From: CAVUCE01 sp963739985
GTDB lineage: Bacteria; Bacteroidota; Ignavibacteria; Ignavibacteriales; Ignavibacteriaceae
DNA: 64,000 nt
Direction of reading: 5' to 3'
Assembly (NCBI GenBank): GCA_963739985.1
Contig: CAVUCE010000021.1
Coordinates: forward strand, 62,001 to 126,000
In this document: in pieces, positions 1 through 9,613 of the stretch
How the letters are laid out: every line of letters starts with the position of its first letter
Position numbering within the stretch: the stretch's first letter is position 1
Notes under the pieces: generated by a model
The model's input: the letters and a program-made list of their open reading frames with translations, nothing else
The model's database searches: none
Told to the model about the DNA's origin: nothing
Made by a program: the position numbers and the translations under genes

Positions 1-1193
1 GCCGGCGCCAAATAAATACCGCGATTAAGCATTTCCATAAAATATTTGCCGTAAGCAGCAGTATCGGATTTAACTGCTGATTTGAAATCGTTAACAGGTT
101 CTTCAACAAAGAATAGTGTCATCATAGAACCTACGCGATTGGAAGCAAAATTTTTACCGAGTGATTTTAAGTTTTCTTTTATTCCGTTTTCAAGATAAGC
201 CGATTTTTCTTCTAACTCAGTGTACACTTTCGGATTATTTTTAATTTCACTCAAAGCAGCAAAACCGGCAGCCATTGCAAGTGGATTTCCGCTTAACGTT
301 CCTGCTTGATAAATCGGACCGCTGGGAGCAACCATTTCCATAATTTCTTTTTTACCGCCGAAAGCTCCAACCGGTAGCCCACCGCCAATAATTTTACCGA
401 ATGTTGTTAAATCCGGTTTGATTCCAAAAATTTCCTGTGCACCGCCGCGTGCAACTCTAAATCCGGTCATAACTTCATCAAAGATCAAAACTATATTCTC
501 TTCATCGCAAATAGATCTTAACTCCTTCATGAAATCATCGTTTGCTTTTACAACACCCATATTACCGGCAATTGGTTCAATGATAACTGCGGCAATTTCA
601 TTTTTGTTTTTTGAAACTAATTCTTTTATTGAGTTAATATCATTATAATCTGCAACCAGAGTATCGGCTGCATTTCCCTTCGTAACTCCGGGACTTGTTG
701 GAACACCAAGTGTTAAAGCACCTGATCCGGCTTTTATTAAAAAATAATCCGCATGTCCGTGATAACAACCTTCAAACTTTATAAATTTTTCTTTGCCGGT
801 ATAGCCTCTGGCAGCTCTAACAGCGCTCATTGTAGCTTCGGTTCCGCTGTTTACCATTCTAACCATTTCAATAGACGGAACAATTTCGGAAATTAAATTA
901 GCCATCTTCACTTCTAATTCAGTCGGAGCGCCAAAACTGGTTCCATTTTCAATTGCTTTTAGCAACGCCTCCTTTATGAATGAAGGATTATGTCCGAAAA
1001 GGTGCGGTCCCCAGCTTCCGATATATTCAATAAATTCATTGCCGTCAACATCGTATATCTTTGATCCGATTCCTTTTTCAATAAATATCGGGTTACCGCC
1101 CACAGATTTAAATGCTCTAACTGGGGAATTAACTCCTCCGGGAATAATTTTTTGTGCTTCTTCAAATAATTTTGTGCTTTTCGATATATTCAT
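1..1193 (-). CDS. hemL: Glutamate-1-semialdehyde 2,1-aminomutase (3' end off window)
   Basis: This PLP enzyme converts glutamate-1-semialdehyde to 5-aminolevulinate, the last step of the C5 route to heme. About 397 codons are visible, starting at the ATG whose complement is 1191-1193; the family is about 430 residues, so only the C-terminal tail is missing beyond the left edge. The N-terminus (FEEAQKIIPGGVNSPVRAF) is classic HemL. The PLP lysine is K267 in the motif TFGKIIGGGLPVGAFGG, followed by YQAGTLSGNPLAMAAG. The gene is divergent from the transglycosylase gene at 1476. It lies about 55 kb from the hem operon at the right end of this window, so heme genes here are split between at least two loci. 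The identification is secure; no odd residue was noticed. Confidence 0.96.
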   Translation of the reverse strand, partial: MNISKSTKLFEEAQKIIPGGVNSPVRAFKSVGGNPIFIEKGIGSKIYDVDGNEFIEYIGSWGPHLFGHNPSFIKEALLKAIENGTSFGAPTELEVKMANLISEIVPSIEMVRMVNSGTEATMSAVRAARGYTGKEKFIKFEGCYHGHADYFLIKAGSGALTLGVPTSPGVTKGNAADTLVADYNDINSIKELVSKNKNEIAAVIIEPIAGNMGVVKANDDFMKELRSICDEENIVLIFDEVMTGFRVARGGAQEIFGIKPDLTTFGKIIGGGLPVGAFGGKKEIMEMVAPSGPIYQAGTLSGNPLAMAAGFAALSEIKNNPKVYTELEEKSAYLENGIKENLKSLGKNFASNRVGSMMTLFFVEEPVNDFKSAVKSDTAAYGKYFMEMLNRGIYLAP

Positions 1194-1475
1194 TTTTTAT
1201 CCGGTTGTTATAAAAATTATTAGATTTTCTAAATTTAAAATCTTTTAAATAACTAGTTTTTAAACTTAAGAATATATGAGCCCTTATGAAAAATAATTTT
1301 TTAATACAGTATAAATATTTAATCATCATTTGATTTAATTAAAATAACTTGTTATTATAATAAAAGATCACGATGCTTCAATTCCCCGAAAACAAAAATA
1401 TTATAAACTTATTTAAGCCATAATTTTCACTCTCTACGCTTTGCTAATTAGAAAACATTTCTACCGGAGAAATAA

Positions 1476-2840
1476 ATGAAAAACAAAATCCTTTTATTCT
1501 CAATTGCGGGGATATTGCTTTTGCTGATTTTATATGTTTTAAATTCAAATTTTTCTAACTCAAATTATGATCAGCTTAAAGAAAAATTAAGCAAAAAGAA
1601 AGAACTTACCGTAATCATCAGAAACTCTCCTTCGGTTTATTATCAGGGAGTTGACGGTCCTACAGGATTTGAGTATGATCTTGTAAAAGCTTTAGCCGAT
1701 TCATTAGGAGTTAAGCTTAATCTCAAAGTTTGCTATACTGTTAGTGATGTTTTGAAAGCAATCAACAAGGGTGAAGGAGACTTAGCATCTGCGGCAATAA
1801 CAATTACCAAAGAAAGACAAAAGGAATTTCTGTATAGCAATCCCTATCAATCTGTTCAACAATTAGTGATTTATAAGAGAGGAAATGATTATCCAAATGA
1901 TTTGGTTGACTTAAGTAATTTTCAAATTCTTGTAAGTAAAGGCAGCAGTTACGATGAAAGATTAAAAGCATTGAAGAAAAAAGTTCCGGGTTTAACCTGG
2001 GAAACCACTGATGAACTTTCTACAGAGCAGATTTTGGAAAAGGTATGGAAAGGTGAAGTAGAGTGTACAATCGCCGATAATAATCTATTTGCGATTAATC
2101 AGCGTTATTTTCCGGGTTTAAAATCTGCTATTCCGATTAGCAAAAAGCAATCAATTGGATGGGTAATAAATAGTAAAAATAAAGGGCTGCAAAAATTTAT
2201 TAATCTTTGGCTCAAAAAATTTAATTCAAGCCCGGAGATGGCGATTTTAAGAGATCGTTATTACGCACATATAAAAATATTTGATTACGTCAATACAAAA
2301 ACCTTTATAAATCGAATTGATTCAAGATTGCCTCGATACAAAAAGCTTTTTAAAACAGCTGGTAATAAAAATGAACTTCCATGGAAATTATTAGCTGCAC
2401 AAGCATACCAGGAATCCCAATGGAATCCGGAAGCTGAGAGTCCAACCGGTGTACGTGGAATAATGATGCTTACACAAAGTACGGCTAACTCTTTGGGAAT
2501 TTCTAACAGGCTCAATCCTGCCGCTAGTATTATGGGCGGTGCAAAATATTTGAAGAGATTAGAAAATATAGTACCGGATAATTTTAATGATGACGATAAA
2601 ATATTCTATTCCCTGGCTGCTTACAATATTGGAATGGGGCACATGAAGGATGCACGCACTCTTGCAAAAGAGTTGGGGTATGACACAACAAGCTGGAAAG
2701 GATTGAAGAGAGCGCTCCCGTTATTAAGCAATAAAAAGTATTATAAAAATTTAAAATATGGTTATGCCCGCGGAACCGAACCTGTGAGATATATAAATAG
2801 GATTCAAAATTACACCGATATATTAGAGCAAAAATTGTAA
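1476..2840 (+). CDS. MltF-like membrane-bound lytic murein transglycosylase
   Basis: A 454-residue protein with the two-part MltF architecture. An N-terminal signal/anchor segment (about residues 4-23) is followed by a periplasmic solute-binding-like domain (about 44-275, with GFEYDLVKALADSLGVKL near 64). After it comes a C-terminal SLT lysozyme-like domain (about 295-454). The probable catalytic glutamate is E313 in AQAYQESQWNP, followed by SPTGVRGIMMLTQSTA and the AAYNIGMGH motif expected for this family. It should cleave the glycan backbone of peptidoglycan to 1,6-anhydro products in the periplasm, with the binding domain possibly sensing muropeptides. A GGAG ribosome site sits just before the ATG. 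It stands alone, divergent from hemL, so no operon partner is seen. Confidence 0.92.
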   Translation: MKNKILLFSIAGILLLLILYVLNSNFSNSNYDQLKEKLSKKKELTVIIRNSPSVYYQGVDGPTGFEYDLVKALADSLGVKLNLKVCYTVSDVLKAINKGEGDLASAAITITKERQKEFLYSNPYQSVQQLVIYKRGNDYPNDLVDLSNFQILVSKGSSYDERLKALKKKVPGLTWETTDELSTEQILEKVWKGEVECTIADNNLFAINQRYFPGLKSAIPISKKQSIGWVINSKNKGLQKFINLWLKKFNSSPEMAILRDRYYAHIKIFDYVNTKTFINRIDSRLPRYKKLFKTAGNKNELPWKLLAAQAYQESQWNPEAESPTGVRGIMMLTQSTANSLGISNRLNPAASIMGGAKYLKRLENIVPDNFNDDDKIFYSLAAYNIGMGHMKDARTLAKELGYDTTSWKGLKRALPLLSNKKYYKNLKYGYARGTEPVRYINRIQNYTDILEQKL

Positions 2841-3039
2841 TGATTTTTTTCTGCCACTATCAATGATTCTAACTTCAGGGCATAGATCTTTAGACTTTTG
2901 TGAAATTTAGTATTGAATCATCCAGCATGTTCAATATTAATTTAAATAATAATTTATTGTTAGAATTAACTTCAAATTTGTAAATTTAACTATGTCATTA
3001 TTCTTTTGAGAACTCAAACTCTCAATTAAGGGGGTAATT

Positions 3040-4767
3040 ATGAAAAAGAAGTTAAAACTTTTTGAAGTTCCGCAAGTATCATCCGTTCAGGATATGCTTA
3101 TACAAACGGTGAACACTTACAAATCAAAAACGGCTCTGGAAGATTTAGCAGACACACCGATAAAATTAGTAAACTATAATCAACTTTTAGAATATGTGTT
3201 AAAATTTGGAAGTGCTTTGAAAGAGCTCGGCTTAAAGGAACGAACACATATTGCGGTTATTAGCGAAAATCGTGTGCAATGGGGAATTACTTATCTTGCT
3301 TCAATGTGTTTTAATTATGTTATTGTACCGCTAGATAAAAACCTGCCTGTAAATGATATATTAAATATCCTTCATGAATCTGATGCAGAAGTAATTGTTT
3401 TTTCAGACACATACTCTTCAATGATGAAAGAAAAAAGATCGATTTTAAAAAAACTGCAATATTTTATTAACATGGATATTAAATCATCTTCCGATGGATT
3501 TTTATCGATGGTCGAGATGATTAATAATTCTTCGGTTCTGCCGGTTGAAAAATTGCCAAAAATAAATCCCGATGAAATGGCTGAAATTATTTTTACCTCC
3601 GGTTCTTTGGGAAGGGCAAAAGGCGTTATGCTTAGTCAGAAAAATATCGCTTCAAATTTGATGGATATGACAAGCATGTTAAAAATTTATCCGGAAGACA
3701 GATTTCTTTCCGTCCTGCCTATTCATCACACTTACGAGTGCACTTGCGGATTCTTGTGTCCTTTGTTTTGCGGTGCTTCCGCACATTATGCTCGCTCTTT
3801 AAAAACAGTAGTTGATGATTTACAATCTGTAAAAGCAACAATGCTGCTCGGTGTTCCGCTTCTGTTTGATAAGATGTTTAAGAGAATTCATAAATCTATA
3901 AGTGAAGATAAAGTCAAATCGAAAATTGTTCCTTCTTTAATAAAAGTAACAGGTCTTGTAGAAAAAGTTGGTTGGAAAGGATTGAAGCAGAAAGTTTTTA
4001 AAGAATTGCATAAAAAATTTGGCGGACATATTAGAATATTTATTGCCGGTGGCGCTGCTCCCGATCCTAAAGTTGCAAAAGGCTTAAGAGAGTTCGGATT
4101 TAATTTTATACAAGGTTACGGCTTAACAGAAACTTCGCCCATATTAGCATTAAACAGATTAGATGATTTTAAGGATAATGCTGCCGGCTTACTTCTACCC
4201 AATGTGGATATAAAAATAAATGAGCCGTCATCGGAAGGAATAGGCGAGATATTTGTTAAAGCACCGAATGTTATGTTAGGCTATTATAAAAATCAAAAAT
4301 TAACCGATGAAGCATTCGAAAATGGTTGGCTTAAAACCGGAGACCTGGGAAGATTTGATGAAGATAGTTTTCTTCATATAGCGGGAAGAAAAAAGAATAT
4401 GATCCTTTCTAAAAACGGTGAAAATGTATTCCCGGAAGAAATTGAAGATTTACTAAATAGAAGTCCTTTTATTTTGGAGTGCCTTGTTTACGGAGAAAAA
4501 CACGAAAAACATGATGAAATTATAGCCGTCCAAATTGTGACCGATGCTGAAGCTTTTATTGAATATTCCGAAAAGAATAATGTTGGAATTACAGATGATT
4601 TGATAAATGATACTCTTTCTCAAATTATAAAAGAAGTAAACAAGGAACTCCCGGCTTATAAACAAATAAAGAAGTTCTATTTGCGGGATAATGAATTTGA
4701 AAAAACAACGACCCAAAAAATAAAAAGATACTTGGTCAACAAAGAAAGAATAGAATCTGAAGTTTAG
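3040..4767 (+). CDS. AMP-dependent synthetase/ligase (long-chain acyl-CoA synthetase-like)
   Basis: A 575-residue adenylate-forming enzyme. It shows the ATP/phosphate-binding loop IIFTSGSLGRAKGVMLS (near residue 183), the adenine-binding GYGLTETSP (near 359) and the hinge motif LKTGDLGRFDEDSFLHIAGR (from about 432). These are the three landmark motifs of acyl-CoA synthetases, and the length fits FadD-type long-chain enzymes. Expected reaction: carboxylate + ATP + CoA to acyl-CoA + AMP + PPi, probably a fatty acid at the membrane. The substrate cannot be read from sequence; an acyl-ACP synthetase is a close alternative. A strong AAGGGGGT ribosome site precedes the ATG by about 7 nt. It is monocistronic as far as can be seen. 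Confidence 0.9.
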   Translation: MKKKLKLFEVPQVSSVQDMLIQTVNTYKSKTALEDLADTPIKLVNYNQLLEYVLKFGSALKELGLKERTHIAVISENRVQWGITYLASMCFNYVIVPLDKNLPVNDILNILHESDAEVIVFSDTYSSMMKEKRSILKKLQYFINMDIKSSSDGFLSMVEMINNSSVLPVEKLPKINPDEMAEIIFTSGSLGRAKGVMLSQKNIASNLMDMTSMLKIYPEDRFLSVLPIHHTYECTCGFLCPLFCGASAHYARSLKTVVDDLQSVKATMLLGVPLLFDKMFKRIHKSISEDKVKSKIVPSLIKVTGLVEKVGWKGLKQKVFKELHKKFGGHIRIFIAGGAAPDPKVAKGLREFGFNFIQGYGLTETSPILALNRLDDFKDNAAGLLLPNVDIKINEPSSEGIGEIFVKAPNVMLGYYKNQKLTDEAFENGWLKTGDLGRFDEDSFLHIAGRKKNMILSKNGENVFPEEIEDLLNRSPFILECLVYGEKHEKHDEIIAVQIVTDAEAFIEYSEKNNVGITDDLINDTLSQIIKEVNKELPAYKQIKKFYLRDNEFEKTTTQKIKRYLVNKERIESEV

Positions 4768-4988
4768 TCTTCAGCTTCTCTAAAATTTACATGGTTTTCA
4801 TTATTAATGTAATTTTTGTAAACAATAACAAATTATAACTTATACCCAACCTTTTTTAAGTTAGCAAAGTCAAATACAAAGAAAATATTCCTTTTGTAAC
4901 AATATGTAACCGATGATCATCTTATTGAGAATGATCTGGGTTAAAAAGCTATTTTACAATACCGAAATAAATTTTAACGGGGTTAAAA

Positions 4989-5690
4989 ATGAAAAAATAT
5001 TTGTTAACTGTAATTGTAAGTTTTACTGTCTTATTACTTGTTTCTTCGGCCAAAGCGGATACCAAAACTTTCGATTATAAAGATTTCTCATCAATTGAAA
5101 TTGGTGCCGGAATGAAGTTGAATGTAACACAATCTGAAAACTTTAGTGTAAGCGCGAGCGGCAGCAAAAAAGATCTTGAAGATTTAGACATAAAAACCAA
5201 GGGCTCCAAATTAAGTATTAGTTATAAAAGTCATGGCTGGTTTAGTTTTAGGCATCACGGAACAGTGATATTTAATATTTCAATGCCTGTAATAAGTTAC
5301 CTGGATTTAAGTGGTGGTGCCGAAGCGAAACTAGATATGAAAATGCCTTCTCAAAAATTTGCCGCTGATTTGTCAGGCGGAGCCGAGCTAAGAGGAAATC
5401 TTGAATGTGCAAATATAAAGCTGGAAGCTTCCGGAGGAAGCAGAGCTGAATTAACAGGAACAGGGAAAAATCTTTATCTTGAAGGTTCGGGCGGAAGTAA
5501 GCTTAGCTTAAGAGATTTTGCTGTTAATGATGTTCATATTGATATGTCCGGCGGAACTCATGCTACGGTTTATGTTAACGGAGAATTAGATACCGATCAA
5601 AGCGGAGGCGCGCAATTAGTTTATTACGGTAATGCGTCCGTTGTTAAAAGTAGTTTTAGCGGCGGCTCCGGAATGCGAAGAGGAGATTAA
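4989..5690 (+). CDS. Exported GIN-domain (DUF2807) protein
   Basis: A 233-residue secreted protein with a clear signal peptide (about residues 1-24, ending SSAKA). The rest matches the head GIN (DUF2807) fold: SSIEIGAGMKLNVTQSENFS at the start, then a beta-helix-like series with recurring DLSGGAE, EASGGS, DMSGGT and DQSGGA turns. Such proteins are common in Bacteroidota and are thought to be surface or periplasmic adhesin-like domains, but their biochemical role is unknown. It is followed by a good intrinsic terminator at 5794-5835, so it is probably a single-gene unit. Confidence 0.85.
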   Translation: MKKYLLTVIVSFTVLLLVSSAKADTKTFDYKDFSSIEIGAGMKLNVTQSENFSVSASGSKKDLEDLDIKTKGSKLSISYKSHGWFSFRHHGTVIFNISMPVISYLDLSGGAEAKLDMKMPSQKFAADLSGGAELRGNLECANIKLEASGGSRAELTGTGKNLYLEGSGGSKLSLRDFAVNDVHIDMSGGTHATVYVNGELDTDQSGGAQLVYYGNASVVKSSFSGGSGMRRGD

Positions 5691-5793
5691 GGTTAATTAT
5701 AATATAGAGAACAATTTAATGAGAAGTAGCGACTTGTCGATTCAAAACTATTTTAGCAGATAACAATCTTTTTCATATTGTCTCTCAACGAAA

Positions 5794-5835
5794 GGCGAAG
5801 GATCTTAAGGCAAAATAGATCTTTCGTCTTTTTTA
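5794..5835 (+). terminator. Intrinsic terminator after the GIN-domain gene
   Basis: A 12-bp stem with two G-U pairs (GGCGAAGGATCT against AGATCTTTCGTC, 11-nt loop) is followed directly by a run of T residues. It lies about 100 nt downstream of the stop codon at 5690 and upstream of the next gene's promoter region. Confidence 0.8.
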
Positions 5836-5970
5836 TTTTCCCAAACCTCCGATGTTAAAATTCTGCCGGACAGTAAATTGATTTTGCCGCTGAAATAATT
5901 TCAATGAAATTCAAATTAAAAATTGTTTTATTGGAAGGTAATTTGGTTTCAATTTAACAGGGGAAATAAC

Positions 5971-6939
5971 ATGAAACTTAAAACTGCGTTTATTTATTTT
6001 GCTTTAATCTGTTTTGCATTTCAGAACAATTTGTTTTCTCAACCCAATAAATCAAGTGTCTCATTTCTTAAACGTGCATTCAAGCTAGATGGAAAACGTA
6101 CAAGTGAAATTCAATATTTTATTATGGAATCCAAATTTGAAAACTTAAACCTGAACGGTTCATCTGTCGGACATAATGTATTTAGGCTTCATTTAAAATA
6201 TATCCCTTCCACATCCAATGGAAAACCTAACGCAAAATATACATGTACTAAATTTGAAATTAATAAAAATGATACACAGCTGGTTTACATTCCGCAATTA
6301 ACAAATTGGAGTTATGAGTTTAACGTTGATGAAAATGGCAAAGATGAAAAAGGTCAAGTTCTGGGAATTGACCATTCTAAATTTATGAAGCTAGTAGATA
6401 ATAACGGAAAACCTATTCAGCAAGAAATTTCTTATATGATTTATAATACCTTTATAGATTTTCATGCATTTTGTAATGTGTTTGCAGAAAGAACAATTTC
6501 CGGAAACGGAATACAGAATTTAAAATACATAGGTGATGAAATAATTCATGAAAGTGCGAACTCTAAACCTCCTGTTGATCTTGGTGGAAGTATTGAAAAA
6601 GGCTCCTATTTTCAGAATGGTGAAATCACTTTAAGTTTTAAGGGATTGAGCCTGGTGAATAATTCATCTACTGCCGTTGTTAGATTTGATTCGGGTAAGA
6701 GTTCATTTTATATAAAAATGAAACCTACTTCGCAGATGGAAATTGAGACTAATGGCGGTTCACATTACAAAGGTGATATTTATATCGATTTAAATAATTA
6801 TTGGGTGCAAAAAGTTGTAATGGATGAGTTTGTTTTGTCGGAAACAAAATTGCCTTTCGCGCCTTTCAAAATTAATATGGCTACCGAAAGAAATACAACG
6901 ATAAGAAATGTTAGTGAGAAAGAGTTTACTTTAGAATAA
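5971..6939 (+). CDS. Exported protein of unknown function
   Basis: I do not recognise this family. The frame is open from 5923, but the ATG at 5971 is preferred: it follows an AGGGGAAAT ribosome site and begins a signal peptide (MKLKTAFIYFALICFAF, cleaved near QNNLFSQ). The mature part is about 300 residues, rich in beta-strand-like alternating segments, with no cysteine cluster or enzyme motif I can name. Its tail lacks the T9SS sorting signal seen in other genes here, so a periplasmic or outer-membrane lipoprotein-independent location is likely. It ends 60 nt from the convergent polymerase gene. Confidence 0.75.
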   Translation: MKLKTAFIYFALICFAFQNNLFSQPNKSSVSFLKRAFKLDGKRTSEIQYFIMESKFENLNLNGSSVGHNVFRLHLKYIPSTSNGKPNAKYTCTKFEINKNDTQLVYIPQLTNWSYEFNVDENGKDEKGQVLGIDHSKFMKLVDNNGKPIQQEISYMIYNTFIDFHAFCNVFAERTISGNGIQNLKYIGDEIIHESANSKPPVDLGGSIEKGSYFQNGEITLSFKGLSLVNNSSTAVVRFDSGKSSFYIKMKPTSQMEIETNGGSHYKGDIYIDLNNYWVQKVVMDEFVLSETKLPFAPFKINMATERNTTIRNVSEKEFTLE

Positions 6940-6941
6940 AA

Positions 6942-6978
6942 GTCATTCTGAATACTTCTTTAGAGGGATGAAGGATTT
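6942..6978. repeat. Fragment of dispersed GTCATTCTGAAT...GAAGGATTTG repeat
   Basis: In the short gap between two convergent genes there is GTCATTCTGAAT, then a small hairpin-like middle, then GATGAAGGATTTG. The same word order (GTCATTCTGAAT ... GATGAAGAATCTC) recurs at about 29925 and, more degenerate, at 12944, 18704, 26250 and 60355. This is a dispersed intergenic repeat of the kind common in environmental Bacteroidota genomes. It has no coding capacity. Confidence 0.55.
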
Positions 6979-6999
6979 GAAAAAAGCAACAAATAATTC

Positions 7000-9207
7000 T
7001 CAGAAAAAGCTTAACTGATTGGTATTAACAATCGAATCAAAAGATTCGCCCAGAAGAACAAGCACCGAATCTGCGATTGGCTTTATCTGTTTATCAATGT
7101 AATGCTGATAATCAATATCGTTATGTTTTAGTTCTATTGGAATCGGACCACGTTTAGTTATTACATAATAAACAGAACCGCCTGCCTGATCGAGCAGCTT
7201 AGCGGCTTTAACATGCGGAGGAATATTTTTTGTATAATCGTTTATATCTTTTCGCAATCTTTTTTTGTAAACCAGTTTTTCATCAAACTCGCCGTTATTT
7301 ACGCGTTTTACAAAATCTCTTAACCAATCATCAATATTTTCTTTATTAAAAATTCGCTGATATAACTGAATTTGAAATTCTTTTGCCAACCGTGTCCAAT
7401 CAGAGCGGACAAACTCCATTCCCACAAACTCAATCTTTTCTTTTCCTTCTGAAGAAATTAATCCGGCATATCTTTTTTTAGCTCCGGTTTCACTTCCTCT
7501 AGCCGGAGTAATTACAAGTTTTCTATAAAATTTTTCATACTCAATTTCTAAAAATGACTCAGCATTATACTCATCTTTTAACTTTGTTCTCCAATGATGA
7601 TTAAGAAACGCTGCGATTGTTTCCCCGGTTTTATCGGCGTTTTCACCTTCACCTTTTTTTAGTTTTACAAAAAGCGAATCTGTATCACCATAGACAACTT
7701 TGTATCCTTTTGTTTCAAGAAAGTCCTTACTTCCCAATAATAAATATTGTCCTGTGCCTGTAATTGCGCTGGGTAAATCAGAGTGATAAAACCTGCATCC
7801 GTAGGAACCCATAACTCCATAAAAACTATTCATCAAAATTTTAATTGCTTGTGCAAGCTGCTTGTCTTTTTTCCTTTTGGCAATTGCTCTTTGATCCATA
7901 AGCTTTGCAATAAAATCCGGTAAAAAGTTTTTTGTTGATGAAAATTTATATCCGTTTGGAGTTGCTATTGTCTTCTCATTATTAAGTAATCTGGAAAGAG
8001 GATCAATTTTAAATGTTTGGATGATTGAAGGATACAAACTCTTAAAATCGAGTACAATTACATCATCATAAATTCCGGGAAGCGGATCGAAAACATAACC
8101 GCCTGCGGAATGTTGAAGCTCTACTATATCTCTTATGTTTGGTGCTACAAATCCTTCCCGGTGAAGCCGCGGCAAAAAGAAATGATCGAAAGCATAAGTC
8201 ATCATACCAAGCTGATCGATTAGCAATCCGGACAGTTGAGCTCGTTTTATTGATAATTCGAGTAAAGCTGATTTCTTGAATATATTTGTAACAAGTTCTG
8301 CATCTTTAAGGTTATATTCTGCAAGCGATATTTTATCTTCCGCAAACTGTCTTTCAATTTCTTTAACTTTATCCTGATCGGGAGTTATGGACTTACCTTC
8401 ATTCAATAATTCTTGTGCAACAGTTTCAAGCTTAAAATCCTCAAAAGTAAAAAATGAAGAACGCAATGCGCTCGGTCCGTCTATTACAGATCTTCCTGTA
8501 ACGCTAGCAAAATAACCGCTTGGCTTTCTTCTTCTTAAATATACTCTCCCGTTTGCTCTAGCAATATCAAATGGGATATACAATTCTTGGCATTTTTGTT
8601 CCAGGAACATCAGATCAAAACCGATTACGTGCCAGCCAATTATTATATCAGGATCAACAGACTTAAACCAATTGAAAAAAGATAAGATTAATTCTTTTTC
8701 CGAATCAAAAAAATGAAGGTAATCCGGCTTTTTCTTTTCTTCTTTGCCAAGAATAAAAACTATATTTTCTTCTCGATTTTTGGAAGTCAAATGAACAGCT
8801 ATAGAATATAACATTCCATTCTTAACACCTGTTTCAATATCTATAGAAGCGATTAAAAAATTTGGATAAATTTCACAAGCTTCAAGTTTGGGATTTACAA
8901 ATCTTGTTATATTGCTTTTGTGACTTGCGTTTCCGGTGACTTTGACTTGAACATTTATAAATCTTTCCATCAAGAATCTTCTCACCGGGTCAATATCTGA
9001 TTCATAAGTTTTAATGTTCTGTGATGTTAATTCTTCTGCGGCGTCAATTAATTCTCTTTGTGTATTAAAATAAACGGCATCAACTTCTTTAAGATTAAAG
9101 CTTTTAAGGTTTACATTTTTTCTGGTAAATGGCATTTTAAGATTTAATGCGGGTGTATCTTTCTCAATAAAAAAAACGGGATTATTTTTAGTTATTAAGA
9201 ATTTCAA
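7000..9207 (-). CDS. polB: DNA polymerase II (family B)
   Basis: A 735-residue family-B DNA polymerase with an intact 3'-5' exonuclease domain followed by the polymerase domain. Exo I is IDIETG (D123, E125); Exo II is GWHVIGFDLMFLE. Polymerase motif A is DFKSLYPSII (D387), motif B is around KILMNSFYGVMGSYG, and motif C is YGDTDS (D508, D510). Length and motif spacing fit the bacterial Pol II group (E. coli Pol II is 783 residues), which restarts replication and bypasses damaged template. The last residues, NQLSFF, look like a clamp-binding peptide of the QLxLF type. The start at 9207 is the first ATG. The gene is convergent with the exported-protein gene ending at 6939. Confidence 0.93.
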   Translation of the reverse strand: MKFLITKNNPVFFIEKDTPALNLKMPFTRKNVNLKSFNLKEVDAVYFNTQRELIDAAEELTSQNIKTYESDIDPVRRFLMERFINVQVKVTGNASHKSNITRFVNPKLEACEIYPNFLIASIDIETGVKNGMLYSIAVHLTSKNREENIVFILGKEEKKKPDYLHFFDSEKELILSFFNWFKSVDPDIIIGWHVIGFDLMFLEQKCQELYIPFDIARANGRVYLRRRKPSGYFASVTGRSVIDGPSALRSSFFTFEDFKLETVAQELLNEGKSITPDQDKVKEIERQFAEDKISLAEYNLKDAELVTNIFKKSALLELSIKRAQLSGLLIDQLGMMTYAFDHFFLPRLHREGFVAPNIRDIVELQHSAGGYVFDPLPGIYDDVIVLDFKSLYPSIIQTFKIDPLSRLLNNEKTIATPNGYKFSSTKNFLPDFIAKLMDQRAIAKRKKDKQLAQAIKILMNSFYGVMGSYGCRFYHSDLPSAITGTGQYLLLGSKDFLETKGYKVVYGDTDSLFVKLKKGEGENADKTGETIAAFLNHHWRTKLKDEYNAESFLEIEYEKFYRKLVITPARGSETGAKKRYAGLISSEGKEKIEFVGMEFVRSDWTRLAKEFQIQLYQRIFNKENIDDWLRDFVKRVNNGEFDEKLVYKKRLRKDINDYTKNIPPHVKAAKLLDQAGGSVYYVITKRGPIPIELKHNDIDYQHYIDKQIKPIADSVLVLLGESFDSIVNTNQLSFF

Positions 9208-9368
9208 CTGTACCGATATCGATTAGATTTACCAATAAATCTAAGCACGTTATGGCCCTTGCTGTCGCTGGCTTCGCCGGTTAATATAAAAACTTCGGTT
9301 GATTCCATAAGTGAAATTAAAATATTTTAGCAATAATTGTAAGTGACTTATAAGTGGAAAAGCTTAAG

Positions 9369-9537
9369 AAATCTCAAATTTCAAAAAACAAAACCCAAAT
9401 AAATTCGAAATATCAAATTCTAATATCGAAACTCTTTAAATCTTTAGAAGTTAGAAGCTTTATTGTTTGAGTTTTGTCTTTTGTTATTTATTTGGCAATT
9501 GGAATTTGTTATTTGAGATTTAGTATTTGGAATTTGC
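9369..9537. repeat. AT-rich imperfect-palindrome repeat (copy 1 of 2)
   Basis: The 400-nt gap between polB and the subtilase contains no plausible gene. It holds a low-complexity block made of CAAATT/AATTTG-type words whose left half (CAAATTTCAAAAAACAAAAC, AAATATCAAATTC) is roughly inverted in the right half (TTTATTTGGCAATTGGAATT, TTATTTGAGATTT). A second block with the same words and the shared string GAAATATCAAATTCTAA lies at about 39962-40143. It appears to be a foldback repeat family without coding potential. Confidence 0.5.
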
Positions 9538-9613
9538 CTCGGTGTGCTTTATTGTATTGTAAAAAACAATTTATTTGCAGAATTTAAGTTAAAAATTTAA
9601 GGCAGTATGTTTA

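Noticed and set aside
2285..2515. Minus-strand open frame inside the transglycosylase gene
   Set aside because: Fully inside a conserved coding region, no ribosome site; a shadow of the real gene.
5923..5970. Upstream start adding 16 residues to the exported protein at 5971
   Set aside because: The extension would bury the signal peptide, and the ribosome site sits before the ATG at 5971.
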